From Candidatus Gastranaerophilales bacterium (GTDB taxonomy: Bacteria > Cyanobacteriota > Vampirovibrionia > Gastranaerophilales > Gastranaerophilaceae), in contig CALVHD010000001.1 of NCBI GenBank assembly GCA_944327245.1, forward strand, positions 55,630 to 119,629: 64,000 nucleotides of DNA, written 5' to 3'. Shown one piece after another: positions 51,903-60,778 of this stretch. Each line of letters starts with the position of its first letter. Position 1 is the first letter of the stretch. The position numbers and the translations under genes were made by a program. The notes below the pieces were generated by a model that saw nothing but the letters and a program-made list of their open reading frames with translations, was not told where the DNA came from and did not search any database.

Positions 51903-53771
51903 TTATTTAATAACAGGTTTATTGATAATTTTTTTTAAATTTTCTAAAGAAATTTTATATAGTTCTTCTTGATATTCTTTTAATTTAGCTTGCATTTTTT
52001 TGTATGCTTCATTGTTCATATTTATTGCTTGTTCAATGGCTTTGGGGTAGTCTTCTTCTTTTTTATATAAAATTGCATTTTCTTCATTTAATCCGTTAAT
52101 AGGCGCAAAACCTTCGGTAATAATTGATGGTTTTAAAAACCCGTACATTAGTTGGAAATTTCCGCTCGTGCCTGATGTGTTATATCTTATATGCATTGGG
52201 TCATCTTCATTGTATGCGGTTAACATGAAATCAGATTTTTCAATTTCATCATACATTTTATCAAAAGGAAGTCTGCCTTTTATATCAAAGAATTCATGTA
52301 ATTCTTTTGGTATGTGCTTAAGGCTGCCTTTTCCTACGACTGTTATTTTGAAATTTCTGTAGCCTTTTTTATATATTTTGTAAAAAGAATCAATAATTAT
52401 TTTAGAATTTTTTTTGTTCGGTCTTATTGCACCAATGGTTATAAAATTTGTTATGTCGGCATTTTTATCTGTGATTTTAACATCGCCAAAATAATGAGGA
52501 TTTATTACTGTTGATTTTCCGTTTTTATAGTCGAGTTTTCTAAGTGTGATTATATTTTCATTCCAAGTATTTTCATCAAGAGCGTGTTTTGCTTCATGTT
52601 CTACAAAAAGAAGTTTGTTTTTATCTGTATTTGGAAAAAATGTGTCATAGGCTTGTTCGTAATGAATAGAGTCGCATATTTTTCCTACTGTTGTTACCAT
52701 AACACCTTTGACATTGTCAATCGGGGTGTTTTTAAAGAATGTTTTAATTTCTTTTTGACTTAGTTTGTTTAAAGTTAAGTTTTTGTTTTTAAATCTGGAA
52801 AACAGCCCTTCTTTATATCTTTTAGGAGTGACTAAGACACTCACATGGTAGCCTAAATCTAAAAGATATTTGCAATATCCGGGGACAACTTCAGAATGAG
52901 ATTTAGAGCAAGGTTCCCAAACTATAAATGTGTTGTCTTTTATTGTCGGCATTTTTAGTGTTTTTTTGAAAAACGGTAAAAATCCAAAAAGGTAATATTT
53001 TTCAATATTTTCGTATTCTTTTGTTTTTAGGATTGGGAAATTTAAAAAATATTTAATAGATTTTGTTATGGTTTTTTCTTTTTTAGAAAGTTTGATATTG
53101 TTTTTTTCAAGAAAATGTATTAAAAATTTTTTAGCAAAATAAACGTCTTGTTGTTTTTTTGCTGAAATCAAAGGTGTGTTTGTTTTTTGGTAATAGTTGA
53201 CATCGGGCACAAAAACTATTTTGTTTGAATTTTTTAATATCAAAGATAACCACATAGTATCTTCATAATATTTTTCGTTTTTAAACAGAAAATTTTTTAT
53301 AATTGAGGTTTTATAGATTTTATTTTCTATTTGGCAATGGTTTAAAATATCACAAGTTTTAATTTTTTCTTCTAAAGAAATTGCGCTATATTGTTTTTTA
53401 GATTTAATTTTTGATTTTGTATTGTTGGCAATTGCAATATCAGAATGTTCGTTTTGAATAGCTGTTATTAATTTTTCATAAAAATTTAAGTCAATCCAAT
53501 CAGTGCTGTTGATAAAGCTTATATATTCTCCTTTTGCTTCATAAATACCTTTATTTCTTGCTGAAAAAATGCTTTGATTTTCTTGTGTGAATATTTTTAT
53601 TCGGTTATCTTTTTTCTGAAATTCATTTAAAATTTCTAATGAATTGTCTGTTGAGTTGTTATCAATACAAATTATTTCAAGGTCTTTAAATGTTTGATTT
53701 ATTATGCTTTCTATGCATTTTGTTAAAAAAACACCTGTGTTATATATTGGAACAACAACACTTATTTTCAT
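51903..53771 (-). CDS. Bifunctional glycosyltransferase (GT2 plus GT4-like)
   Basis: 622 residues in two parts. Residues ~1-230 are a GT-A family 2 transferase (VSVVPIYNTGVFLTKCIESI-like start as ISVVVPIYNTG, ICIDNNSTDNS, and the region of the metal motif reading NSTDWID). Residues ~275-620 resemble a GT-B enzyme (ITIGAIRPNKKNSKIIIDSFY, ITVVGKGSL, SGTSGNFQLMYGFLKPSII). It probably adds two sugars to a surface polysaccharide or glycan. Acceptor and donors are not indicated. It stands beside an acyltransferase-3 gene that would decorate such a glycan. Confidence 0.82.
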   Translation of the reverse strand: MKISVVVPIYNTGVFLTKCIESIINQTFKDLEIICIDNNSTDNSLEILNEFQKKDNRIKIFTQENQSIFSARNKGIYEAKGEYISFINSTDWIDLNFYEKLITAIQNEHSDIAIANNTKSKIKSKKQYSAISLEEKIKTCDILNHCQIENKIYKTSIIKNFLFKNEKYYEDTMWLSLILKNSNKIVFVPDVNYYQKTNTPLISAKKQQDVYFAKKFLIHFLEKNNIKLSKKEKTITKSIKYFLNFPILKTKEYENIEKYYLFGFLPFFKKTLKMPTIKDNTFIVWEPCSKSHSEVVPGYCKYLLDLGYHVSVLVTPKRYKEGLFSRFKNKNLTLNKLSQKEIKTFFKNTPIDNVKGVMVTTVGKICDSIHYEQAYDTFFPNTDKNKLLFVEHEAKHALDENTWNENIITLRKLDYKNGKSTVINPHYFGDVKITDKNADITNFITIGAIRPNKKNSKIIIDSFYKIYKKGYRNFKITVVGKGSLKHIPKELHEFFDIKGRLPFDKMYDEIEKSDFMLTAYNEDDPMHIRYNTSGTSGNFQLMYGFLKPSIITEGFAPINGLNEENAILYKKEEDYPKAIEQAINMNNEAYKKMQAKLKEYQEELYKISLENLKKIINKPVIK

Positions 53772-54014
53772 TACTTAACTCCTAATATTCAAGACTTGAT
53801 ATGATTTAATCCTTACTGTAATTTTATGAGGAATGATTTTATTTTGCAAGAGTGGTATTAGGCTATATTTATGTATTTTTATATGTTTAAAAGAATAAGA
53901 TATTGCTAAAGTATGGCAGCAAAAAGTAAAATATTAATTTAATATGTAATAAAGTTTATTTTGTTTTTTTGATTTTTATATTATATTTTTTTTGTTAGCG
54001 GATTGTAGATAAGC

Positions 54015-55091
54015 ATGGTTGAGATTTTTAATAATAAAACAAATTTTTTAAAAGCACTTGCAATATTAATTGTTGTATCAGGACATTTGGAGTTTTCTTT
54101 AATACCAATGTTTCCTCCGTATTCATTTCAAGTTATTTTGTTTTTCTTTATTGCAGGCATGTTATTTAAAGAAAAATATGGTTTTTTTGAATATATTAAA
54201 AGAAGATTTAAAAGCCTTTTAATTCCTTATTTTTTATATGAAATTGCATATCTTATTATTACTATTTTAATAACTCCTTTTGTGGGAAAATTTTGGGGAA
54301 TGCCGATTAATTTATATAATGAAATTGTAATGCCTTTTTTAAGTGGTCATCAGCTTGATTTGATTTCCCCATTGTGGTTTGTGCCTTGCTTATTTATAAC
54401 ATTGATTATTTATAAGGTTTTTTCATACTTAAAAATAAATCCCGTATTGAAATTTTTTATGTTTTTATTTTTTACGATAATAAGCGCAAATTGTGATAAA
54501 TATTCTGATAACATTTTGATTTTACCTTTTATTAGAAGCTTTTTTGCGTTGTTTTTTGTTCATTTGGGATTTATTTATAAGAATAAAATTGAAAATAAAA
54601 TTAATATTTTTAGACCCGTGGTTGTATATTTTGTTTTGATAGCACAGGGGATTTTGTGGCTGTTTAATATGGATTTTTCGCCGCTAGATGGAATTGGTCT
54701 GCATTATCTTTTGGTGTGGGGCAAGTTTTATAATCCTTGGCTTGCAATTTTAACAAGCTTGACGGGTATATTTATAACATTATTTATTGTTGAGGTTATT
54801 TATCCATATTTAAAAAATTGGAATTTTTTAAATAAAATCGGACAAAATAGTTATCATATAATGGCAAATCATCTTTTAATTTTTAATATTATAACTTATT
54901 CACTGCTTTATTTTAAAGGAATTCCTTTTGATATAAAAAATGCTTCAGACATTTATTGGTTTTATTGTCCTATTAAGACAACTTATTTTTACTTTGTTGC
55001 AGGGGTAATTTCAACTGTGTATATTGGTGAATTGTTGAAGTTTATTCGAAGAATTTTTATTTCAAAATATATTGCAAATAAAACACCTTAA
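54015..55091 (+). CDS. Acyltransferase-3 family membrane protein
   Basis: 358-residue integral membrane acyltransferase of the OafA/WecH/NodX family with about ten hydrophobic segments. The family start FLKALAILIVVSGHLEF has the conserved His-containing SGH, and FFFIAGMLFKEKYGF corresponds to the F-x-SGF segment. LIPYFLYEI and SPLWFVPCLF also fit. It transfers an acyl (often acetyl) group to a surface sugar. It is divergent from the glycosyltransferase at 51903. The start ATG lacks a strong ribosome site, so translation may be weak. Confidence 0.88.
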   Translation: MVEIFNNKTNFLKALAILIVVSGHLEFSLIPMFPPYSFQVILFFFIAGMLFKEKYGFFEYIKRRFKSLLIPYFLYEIAYLIITILITPFVGKFWGMPINLYNEIVMPFLSGHQLDLISPLWFVPCLFITLIIYKVFSYLKINPVLKFFMFLFFTIISANCDKYSDNILILPFIRSFFALFFVHLGFIYKNKIENKINIFRPVVVYFVLIAQGILWLFNMDFSPLDGIGLHYLLVWGKFYNPWLAILTSLTGIFITLFIVEVIYPYLKNWNFLNKIGQNSYHIMANHLLIFNIITYSLLYFKGIPFDIKNASDIYWFYCPIKTTYFYFVAGVISTVYIGELLKFIRRIFISKYIANKTP

Positions 55092-55177
55092 ATGATTATT
55101 TTTAAAAGCAAAAATGAGTATTTTATTCTTCTAAAATTGGATGTTTGACTAAAATTTTATTATATCACTCAAATAAA

Positions 55178-55471
55178 CTAAGATTTCGACTCTGATTCTA
55201 AAATTTTGTTTAAACAATTGAAAAACTCTCCCATGCAGCAGATTTTAAGAGAATAATAGACATTCAAACCTTCTTTTCTGTCTTTTATTAAGCCTGCTTC
55301 TTTTAACTTAATCAGACTTTTTGATATATGCGGTTGTTCATAATCTAAATTTTCTACAATTTCACAGACGCACTTTTCCCCATTTGCTAAAAAATCCATT
55401 ATTTCAAGCCTGACAGGGTTAGATAATGCTTTAAATATTTTAGCTTTCTTTTCATATAGATTACTTTTCAT
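55178..55471 (-). CDS. arsR: Arsenic-responsive ArsR repressor
   Basis: 97-residue winged-helix repressor. The ATG at 55471 follows GGGGG at a good distance; the longer frame to 55498 runs into the promoter. The arsenite-binding CxC (Cys34, Cys36 in GEKCVCEIVENL) lies at the start of the recognition unit, and Cys78-Cys79 near the end may supply a further ligand. YEQPHISKSLIKLKEAGLIKDRKEGLNVYYSL is the DNA-binding part. It is divergent from arsM-acr3 and separated by two operators. Confidence 0.93.
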   Translation of the reverse strand: MKSNLYEKKAKIFKALSNPVRLEIMDFLANGEKCVCEIVENLDYEQPHISKSLIKLKEAGLIKDRKEGLNVYYSLKICCMGEFFNCLNKILESESKS

Positions 55472-55491
55472 AAAAATTCCCCCAGTAGAGA

Positions 55492-55520
55492 TTGACAATA
55501 TTCCAAAAATGGAATATTAT
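55492..55520 (+). promoter_or_regulatory. Promoter for arsM-acr3
   Basis: TTGACA (55492-55497), 17-base spacer, TATTAT (55515-55520); operator 1 lies across the spacer and -10 box. Confidence 0.7.
55497..55518. promoter_or_regulatory. ArsR operator 1
   Basis: Perfect 8-6-8 inverted repeat AATATTCC-AAAAAT-GGAATATT in the divergent ars promoter region. Bound ArsR would block transcription of arsM. Confidence 0.75.
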
Positions 55521-55528
55521 AATATTAT

Positions 55529-55548
55529 ATATTCCAATTATGGCATAT
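55529..55548. promoter_or_regulatory. ArsR operator 2
   Basis: ATATTCC-AATTAT-GGCATAT, the same layout as operator 1 with one mismatch, 11 bases downstream of it. Confidence 0.65.
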
Positions 55549-55584
55549 TTAATATTATTTGTCAATTTTTAAGGAGGCTAAAAT

Positions 55585-56379
55585 ATGGATTTTGACATAA
55601 AAAAAGAAGTTAAAGATTTTTACGGTAATATTGCTCAAAAAGTTCAAAAAGATACACATAACGGATGTTCATGTTGTCAAGAAATATCAAGAGCGCAAAG
55701 AAATTATGCAGGACAAAATCTTGATGATATTCCAAAAGAAGCAATAGAGGCATCTTTAGGATGTGCTAACCCTCTTGTTTTTGCTCAAATTAAAGAAGGT
55801 GAAACAATTTTAGATCTTGGTTCCGGTGGCGGCATTGATGTTTTAATGGCTTCTAAATATGTAGGTGAGTCAGGCAAAATCTATGGACTTGATATGACAG
55901 ATGAAATGCTTGAACTTGCTAATAAAAATAAAGAAAAAATGGGTGTTAAAAATGTAGAATTTATAAAAGGATATATTGAAGATATTCCGCTTGAAGATGG
56001 AACACCGGACGCCATAATTTCAAATTGTGTTATTAATTTATCGGAAAATAAACAAAAAGTATATAATGAAGCTTATCGAGTTTTAAAAGAAGGCGGCAGA
56101 GTTGCAATTGCAGATGTTATATCACTAAAACCTGTATCTGAACACATAAAAAAACAAGCTCAATTATGGGCAGGGTGTATATCTGGAGCTATGCCAATAC
56201 CTGAATATAAAAAGATTTTAGAACTTGCTGGCTTTAGGAATATTTCAATTGAGCCTGTGTATATTTATACAAAAGAAATTATTGATGGGTTATCTTTTGA
56301 CAAAAATTTAATAACGAAAGACGAATTAAATGAAATGAATGGAGCTTTTGCAGGAGCACACATTAAAGCGTGGAAATAA
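55585..56379 (+). CDS. arsM: Arsenite S-adenosylmethionine methyltransferase ArsM
   Basis: 264 residues. SAM motif [19 protein letters not shown] (about 77-95). The three Cys that bind As(III) in characterised ArsM enzymes are visible at Cys60 (SLGCANP), Cys148 ([12 protein letters not shown]) and Cys198 ([11 protein letters not shown]). An extra NGCSCC lies near the N-terminus (28-31). It methylates arsenite to mono- and dimethyl forms. Ribosome site AAGGAGG is ideal. acr3 follows after 13 bases, forming an arsR-controlled detoxification pair. No arsC reductase is in the window. Confidence 0.94.
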   Translation: MDFDIKKEVKDFYGNIAQKVQKDTHNGCSCCQEISRAQRNYAGQNLDDIPKEAIEASLGCANPLVFAQIKEGETILDLGSGGGIDVLMASKYVGESGKIYGLDMTDEMLELANKNKEKMGVKNVEFIKGYIEDIPLEDGTPDAIISNCVINLSENKQKVYNEAYRVLKEGGRVAIADVISLKPVSEHIKKQAQLWAGCISGAMPIPEYKKILELAGFRNISIEPVYIYTKEIIDGLSFDKNLITKDELNEMNGAFAGAHIKAWK

Positions 56380-56392
56380 TAGTGAGGTTTAT

Positions 56393-57445
56393 ATGAAAGA
56401 GTCTATTTCTCAGAAATTAAGCTTTTTAGATAGATATTTAACTTTGTGGATATTTGTTGCAATGTTTTTTGGTGTTGTATTAGGATATTTTATCCCTCAA
56501 ATAAAAGATTTTATTAATCAATTTCAAATTGGTACAACAAATATTCCAATTGCAATCGGATTAATCTTAATGATGTATCCGCCATTAGCAAGAGTTAAGT
56601 ATGAAAAATTAAAAGAAGTTTTTTTTGATAAGAAGATTCTTTCATTGTCATTGTTGTTAAATTGGATAATTGGACCCATTTTAATGTTTGTACTTGCAGT
56701 TACATTCTTACACAGTTATCCGCAATATATGATTGGTCTTATTATGATAGGACTTGCAAGATGTATAGCAATGGTTCTTGTTTGGAATAAACTTGCTGAG
56801 GGAAGCTCCGAATATTGTGCCGGGCTTGTAGCTTTTAACAGTATTTTTCAGGTTTTGTTTTATAGCGCTTATGCATGGCTATTTATAACGGTATTACTTC
56901 CATTAATAGGATTAGAAGGTGCAGTTGTTGATGTGTCAATGAAAACAATAGCCAAAAGTGTATTTTTGTATTTAGGAATACCTTTTATTATAGGATTTGT
57001 TTCTCAAAAAGTATTAATTCAAACAAAGGGATACGATTGGTTTTATAACGTATTTATTCCTAAAATAAGTCCAATAACTTTAATTGCTTTATTGTTTACA
57101 ATTGTCGTTATGTTTAGCTTAAAGGGCGACTTGATTGTTCAAATTCCTCTGGATGTAGTAAAAATAGCAATTCCGCTTGGATTTTATTTTGTTATTATGT
57201 TTTTATTATCATTCTTTTTATCTAAAAGAATTGGGGCAGATTATGAAAAATCAGCAACTTTGTCTTTTACATCTGCAGGAAATAATTTTGAGTTAGCAAT
57301 TGCTGTTGCAATAGCTGTGTTTGGTATAAATTCTGGCGAAGCGTTTGCTTGCGTAATAGGTCCTTTAATTGAAGTTCCTGCTTTGATTGCGTTAGTAAAT
57401 CTTGCTTATTATTTTAAAACGAAGTTTTATAATGGAGGTTTTTGA
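56393..57445 (+). CDS. acr3: Arsenite efflux permease ACR3
   Basis: 350-residue membrane transporter of the ACR3 family with about ten membrane segments. The ATG at 56393 is chosen over the upstream ATG at 56339, which lies inside arsM; GTGAGG precedes it. The conserved Cys124 in [19 protein letters not shown] and the Glu in [18 protein letters not shown] (near residue 300) correspond to residues important for arsenite transport in other ACR3 proteins. It exports the trivalent arsenite left unmethylated by ArsM. Confidence 0.94.
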   Translation: MKESISQKLSFLDRYLTLWIFVAMFFGVVLGYFIPQIKDFINQFQIGTTNIPIAIGLILMMYPPLARVKYEKLKEVFFDKKILSLSLLLNWIIGPILMFVLAVTFLHSYPQYMIGLIMIGLARCIAMVLVWNKLAEGSSEYCAGLVAFNSIFQVLFYSAYAWLFITVLLPLIGLEGAVVDVSMKTIAKSVFLYLGIPFIIGFVSQKVLIQTKGYDWFYNVFIPKISPITLIALLFTIVVMFSLKGDLIVQIPLDVVKIAIPLGFYFVIMFLLSFFLSKRIGADYEKSATLSFTSAGNNFELAIAVAIAVFGINSGEAFACVIGPLIEVPALIALVNLAYYFKTKFYNGGF

Positions 57446-57609
57446 AATGCCTGTTTTATTTTCTTATTTAAAAATATGATATGTTTACCTTGTTTTTATC
57501 GGGCATATCTTATATATTTATTTGTAATAAAGAATTTTATATGATTTTTTGCCTTTTGTTTCAACTTACGCTGAATTCAGAAAGGTATTTGTTTTATACG
57601 AATCGAACT

Positions 57610-57945
57610 TTATTTACTTAAAATAGGTTTAGAATCAATGTCAGTTGCTTCTATTTTGAAGATTACCGGTCTTAACCCATCATTGCAACTTACAATAGCA
57701 ACTCCTTTTTCTTTAATCCAATCTCCATAATAAAAAACATCTTCAATTCCGTGAGAAAGTGCAAATACATATTGATAAATAGCTTTCCATGCTTCATTAC
57801 AAAATCCTTCAGGACATTCCCAATCTGCGTAGAATTCTTGCCCTTCTTTTAACATTGGACGAGAAGTTAAACCATCTGCCCCATATTGTTTTGAAAGTTC
57901 TTCATCAAAGTATTTTTTCAAAACCGTAATTTTGCATTTTTTCAT
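57610..57945 (-). CDS. TIGR04076 family protein
   Basis: 111-residue small protein matching the TIGR04076 pattern as I remember it: KCKITVLKKYFDEELSKQY at the start, a middle with GQEFYADWECPEGFCNEAWKAIYQYVFALSHG, and GVAIVSCNDGLRPVIFKIEA near the end. It has four Cys, including the conserved ones in C-P-E-G-F-C and SCNDG. Function is unknown in the literature I recall, but redox or metal binding is plausible. It is a single gene on the minus strand with a hairpin upstream. Confidence 0.8.
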   Translation of the reverse strand: MKKCKITVLKKYFDEELSKQYGADGLTSRPMLKEGQEFYADWECPEGFCNEAWKAIYQYVFALSHGIEDVFYYGDWIKEKGVAIVSCNDGLRPVIFKIEATDIDSKPILSK

Positions 57946-57999
57946 ATTGCTTTACTCCTCAATAACATTATATTAAAAATTTAGAAATCTATAAACAAT

Positions 58000-58022
58000 T
58001 GGGGGTATTTTTTATACCCCCA
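58000..58022 (-). terminator. Hairpin after the cupin gene
   Basis: Perfect nine-base stem TGGGGGTAT (58000-58008) / ATACCCCCA (58014-58022) with a five-T loop, just after the cupin stop on the minus strand. The following T tract is weak, so termination strength is uncertain. Confidence 0.6.
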
Positions 58023-58033
58023 AAATATTTTGA

Positions 58034-58420
58034 TTAACAAAGCTCTCCATCTCCAAAGCCGTATTGTTCCAAGGAATTTGCTTTTGCTTGTACGCAAATA
58101 AATTGAAACTCATTATCTGAAGTATTTTCAATAGTCCTTGCTGCTTGCGGAGCTACTTTTACAACTGAACCTTCTTTTACAATAATATCTTGTCCATCAA
58201 TTGTCATTTTGCCTTTGCCTTTTAGAATAATATAAACTTCTTCATTTTGTTTATGCTTGTGGTTAAAAGGAACTTTAAATCCCTTTGGAACAGTGTTTAA
58301 AGAGATTTCACAACTGGTTAATTCTAACTCATCGTGCAAAAAAGCTTTTCCGTTTTCCAATTTAATTAAGTCATCAAGTTTTCCTAATCCTAATTTTTTA
58401 CAATATTTAAGAAATATCAC
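58034..58420 (-). CDS. Cupin-domain protein with foreign or lost 5' end
   Basis: Single-domain cupin, 128 residues as opened. The metal ligands of the barrel are seen in FNHKHKQNEEVYIILKGKG (His, His, Glu), with a second strand set later in the chain (AARTIENTSD). The QAKANSLEQ tail is typical of a family of small cupins. The frame opens at a GTG at 58420 with no ribosome site, and its first ~8 residues are antisense to hemL sequence. The true N-terminus was probably lost at the junction near 58390. It may not be expressed. Confidence 0.7.
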   Translation of the reverse strand: MIFLKYCKKLGLGKLDDLIKLENGKAFLHDELELTSCEISLNTVPKGFKVPFNHKHKQNEEVYIILKGKGKMTIDGQDIIVKEGSVVKVAPQAARTIENTSDNEFQFICVQAKANSLEQYGFGDGELC

Positions 58421-58997
58421 TAAGCAATATGGTGCTTTATTGATTTTTGATGAAGTGATAACTGGTTTTAGATTGGCTCTTGGAGGCGCACAAGAATTTT
58501 ATGGAGTTGTGCCTGATTTAACAACTTTTGGCAAGATTGTTGGCGGTGGAATGCCTCTTGCGGTTTATGGAGGCAGAAAAGATATTATGTCGTGTGTTGC
58601 TCCTGTTGGCTCTGTTTATCAAGCAGGAACGCTTTCTGACAATCCTATTGCTGTTAGCGCAGGAATTGAAACTTTAAAAATTCTTATTGAAAATAAAGAA
58701 ATTTATTCTCAAATTGATAAGCAAGCTTCTATTCTTCAAAAAGCATATGAAAATATTGGCATTCAAACTTCCAGGGTTGGTTCTTTGTTGTCTGTATTTT
58801 TTACGGATAAAAAAATCTCAAATTATGATGATGTTTTAACCTGTAATACTGGTGATTTTGCAAATTATTTTAATTATATGCTGAAAAATAAAATTTACGT
58901 TGCACCATCACAATTTGAAGCAATGTTTGTTTCAAATGCACATGATGAAGGCATAATTGAAAAAACTGCAAATATAATTTCTGATTTTAAAATATAG
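58383..58997 (+). pseudogene. hemL: hemL fragment (glutamate-1-semialdehyde aminomutase), 5' half missing
   Basis: About 204 codons of the C-terminal half of glutamate-1-semialdehyde 2,1-aminomutase (normally ~430). Homology begins near NFLQYLRNITKQYGALLIFDEVITGFRLALGG and includes the PLP-binding Lys in TTFGKIVGGGMPLAVYGG and the GSVYQAGTLSDNPIAVSAG segment. The first half, with the substrate-entry region, is absent. The frame stays open further left only because it reads the antisense of the cupin gene. There is no ribosome site or start. It is most likely a remnant, or one side of an assembly joint. Confidence 0.85.
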
Positions 58998-59001
58998 TTT
59001 T

Positions 59002-60744
59002 TTATAAATATTTTCTATCAAACCTTATTTTGACGATTTGTTTTCCGTATTTCTTTTTTAAGAACGGCCTAAAAACTATTCTATAAATTAATCGACTTAA
59101 TTTAAATTTATAAAAGATATTTTTCTTTTTGCTTGTTTGATTTTTTTGAATAATATTCATATTGAACTTTAATAAGTCATATAAGTTATCAGAATAAAAT
59201 TCAAAAGTATCTTCATTAACAACGTGAGAAAAAATATTAGAACATCCTTTTAATAATTTATGAGCACAATCTATTGTGTTTGAGCCATATCTATTTACGG
59301 TTGTTAAAGGTTCTTGTAAGGTTTTAATGGTAAAATATTTTGCAATATCTATCCACAAGCAAACATCTTCACCGTATGAATAATTTTCATTAAATTTATA
59401 TCCAAATTCCTTAAAAACAACAGAATTTATCATAACTGTAGGGGTTGCAATTGAACAACCAGAAATTATCTTGGGGTATACAATTTCATTTACTTTAATG
59501 TATTTAGGTATAATAAATTTTCCAGATTTATTTAATTGATAATATGTGTTTGAAACCATATAATCATTGGTTATCATAAAATTTAATTGTTTTTCAATTT
59601 TTTCAGGAGCAAAGCAATCGTCTGAATCCAAAAAGGCAATATAGTCGCCTTTAGCTAAACTAATTCCAGTGTTGCGGGCTCCTGAAGCTCCTTTTTTAAA
59701 TTTGTTATCATATAAATATATTCTTGAATCTTGTTTAATAATTTCTTTAATTTCACTGATATCTGAATTAGAAAAATCGTTTATTAAAAGTAGTTCAAAA
59801 TTTGAATGTGTTTGATTCAGTACACTCTTTATGGCTTGTTTTAATAGCTCAATTCTATTATAAAAAGGTATAATAATCGAAACCTTTACATCTTTTTTAT
59901 AAACTAAGTTGTTTTTAATGTTATCTAGTTTATTTTTAACCCATTGTGCAGCTTTTTCGTATTTTGCACCTTGCATTAGATTGTGCACTTTTTGATAAAA
60001 AGCATACTCAGAGCCTTCTAATTCTAAAATATCGTGTTTTGTTATTTGGCTAATCATGTTTATCCAAAGCTCATCAGCTTCTGATTTGGCTGAAGAAATT
60101 ATTTTAGAGCCTTGATTGTTATGTGTTCGTGATTTTACTAGAAATTCTTGTACATAATGAATTTTGTACTTTGGAAACATCTTAAACCACAAATCGTAGT
60201 CCTGAGTTGTTTTTAATTTTTCGTCAAAAAAATCCACCTCAAAAAAACATTTTTTTGGAATTAAAAGAGTGCATCCGTGTATAAGACCGTTTAGAATCGG
60301 ATATAATGGTAGTTTAAGTTTATGAAGCGGATTAAATGATTCAATACAAAAATAGCTTTTTGTTCTAGATTTTTTATTAATAAAAGTATAATCTGAGTAT
60401 AATATAGTATTTTTGTCTTCTAATTTGTTTAATACTTCTATTTGCGCTTCAATTTTATTTTTGTAATAAACATCATCATGTGATAACCAAGAAATATAAT
60501 CCCCTTTTGCTTCTTTAATAGCAAGATTTAGCGCAGTTGCAACTCCGCCATTTTCTTTTTTAAAATATCGAATTTTATCTCCGTAGCTTCTTGCTATTTC
60601 ATCGGTGTTATCTGTTGAACCGTCATTTACAACAATTATTTCAATATTTTTATATGTTTGAGCTAAAGCAGAATCAATCGCTTCTTTCATATAGTTTGAG
60701 CCGTTGTAAACAGGTATGATTATAGAAACCAAAGGATTAAACAT
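59002..60744 (-). CDS. Tandem GT2 glycosyltransferase
   Basis: 580 residues with two complete family-2 GT-A domains in a row. The first (~1-270) has VSIIIPVYNGSNYMKEAIDSAL, VVNDGSTDN and the SHDD metal motif. The second (~285-540) has VSIIIPFYNRIELLKQAIKSVLNQT, LINDFSNSD and the LDSDD motif. Both look catalytically intact. Such tandem enzymes build polysaccharide repeats by adding two sugars. It converges with the hemL remnant (four-base gap) and is the last gene of the leftward surface-glycan cluster. Confidence 0.87.
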   Translation of the reverse strand: MFNPLVSIIIPVYNGSNYMKEAIDSALAQTYKNIEIIVVNDGSTDNTDEIARSYGDKIRYFKKENGGVATALNLAIKEAKGDYISWLSHDDVYYKNKIEAQIEVLNKLEDKNTILYSDYTFINKKSRTKSYFCIESFNPLHKLKLPLYPILNGLIHGCTLLIPKKCFFEVDFFDEKLKTTQDYDLWFKMFPKYKIHYVQEFLVKSRTHNNQGSKIISSAKSEADELWINMISQITKHDILELEGSEYAFYQKVHNLMQGAKYEKAAQWVKNKLDNIKNNLVYKKDVKVSIIIPFYNRIELLKQAIKSVLNQTHSNFELLLINDFSNSDISEIKEIIKQDSRIYLYDNKFKKGASGARNTGISLAKGDYIAFLDSDDCFAPEKIEKQLNFMITNDYMVSNTYYQLNKSGKFIIPKYIKVNEIVYPKIISGCSIATPTVMINSVVFKEFGYKFNENYSYGEDVCLWIDIAKYFTIKTLQEPLTTVNRYGSNTIDCAHKLLKGCSNIFSHVVNEDTFEFYSDNLYDLLKFNMNIIQKNQTSKKKNIFYKFKLSRLIYRIVFRPFLKKKYGKQIVKIRFDRKYL

Positions 60745-60778
60745 TTTTTATATTCTTTCTTATTTAAATACTAAAAAA

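Noticed and set aside
56339..56392. Longer ACR3 start
   Set aside because: It is inside arsM; the ATG at 56393 with GTGAGG upstream matches the normal ACR3 N-terminus.
58257..58382. HemL frame extended to 58257 as a full gene
   Set aside because: The extra codons are antisense to the cupin gene and show no aminomutase similarity.
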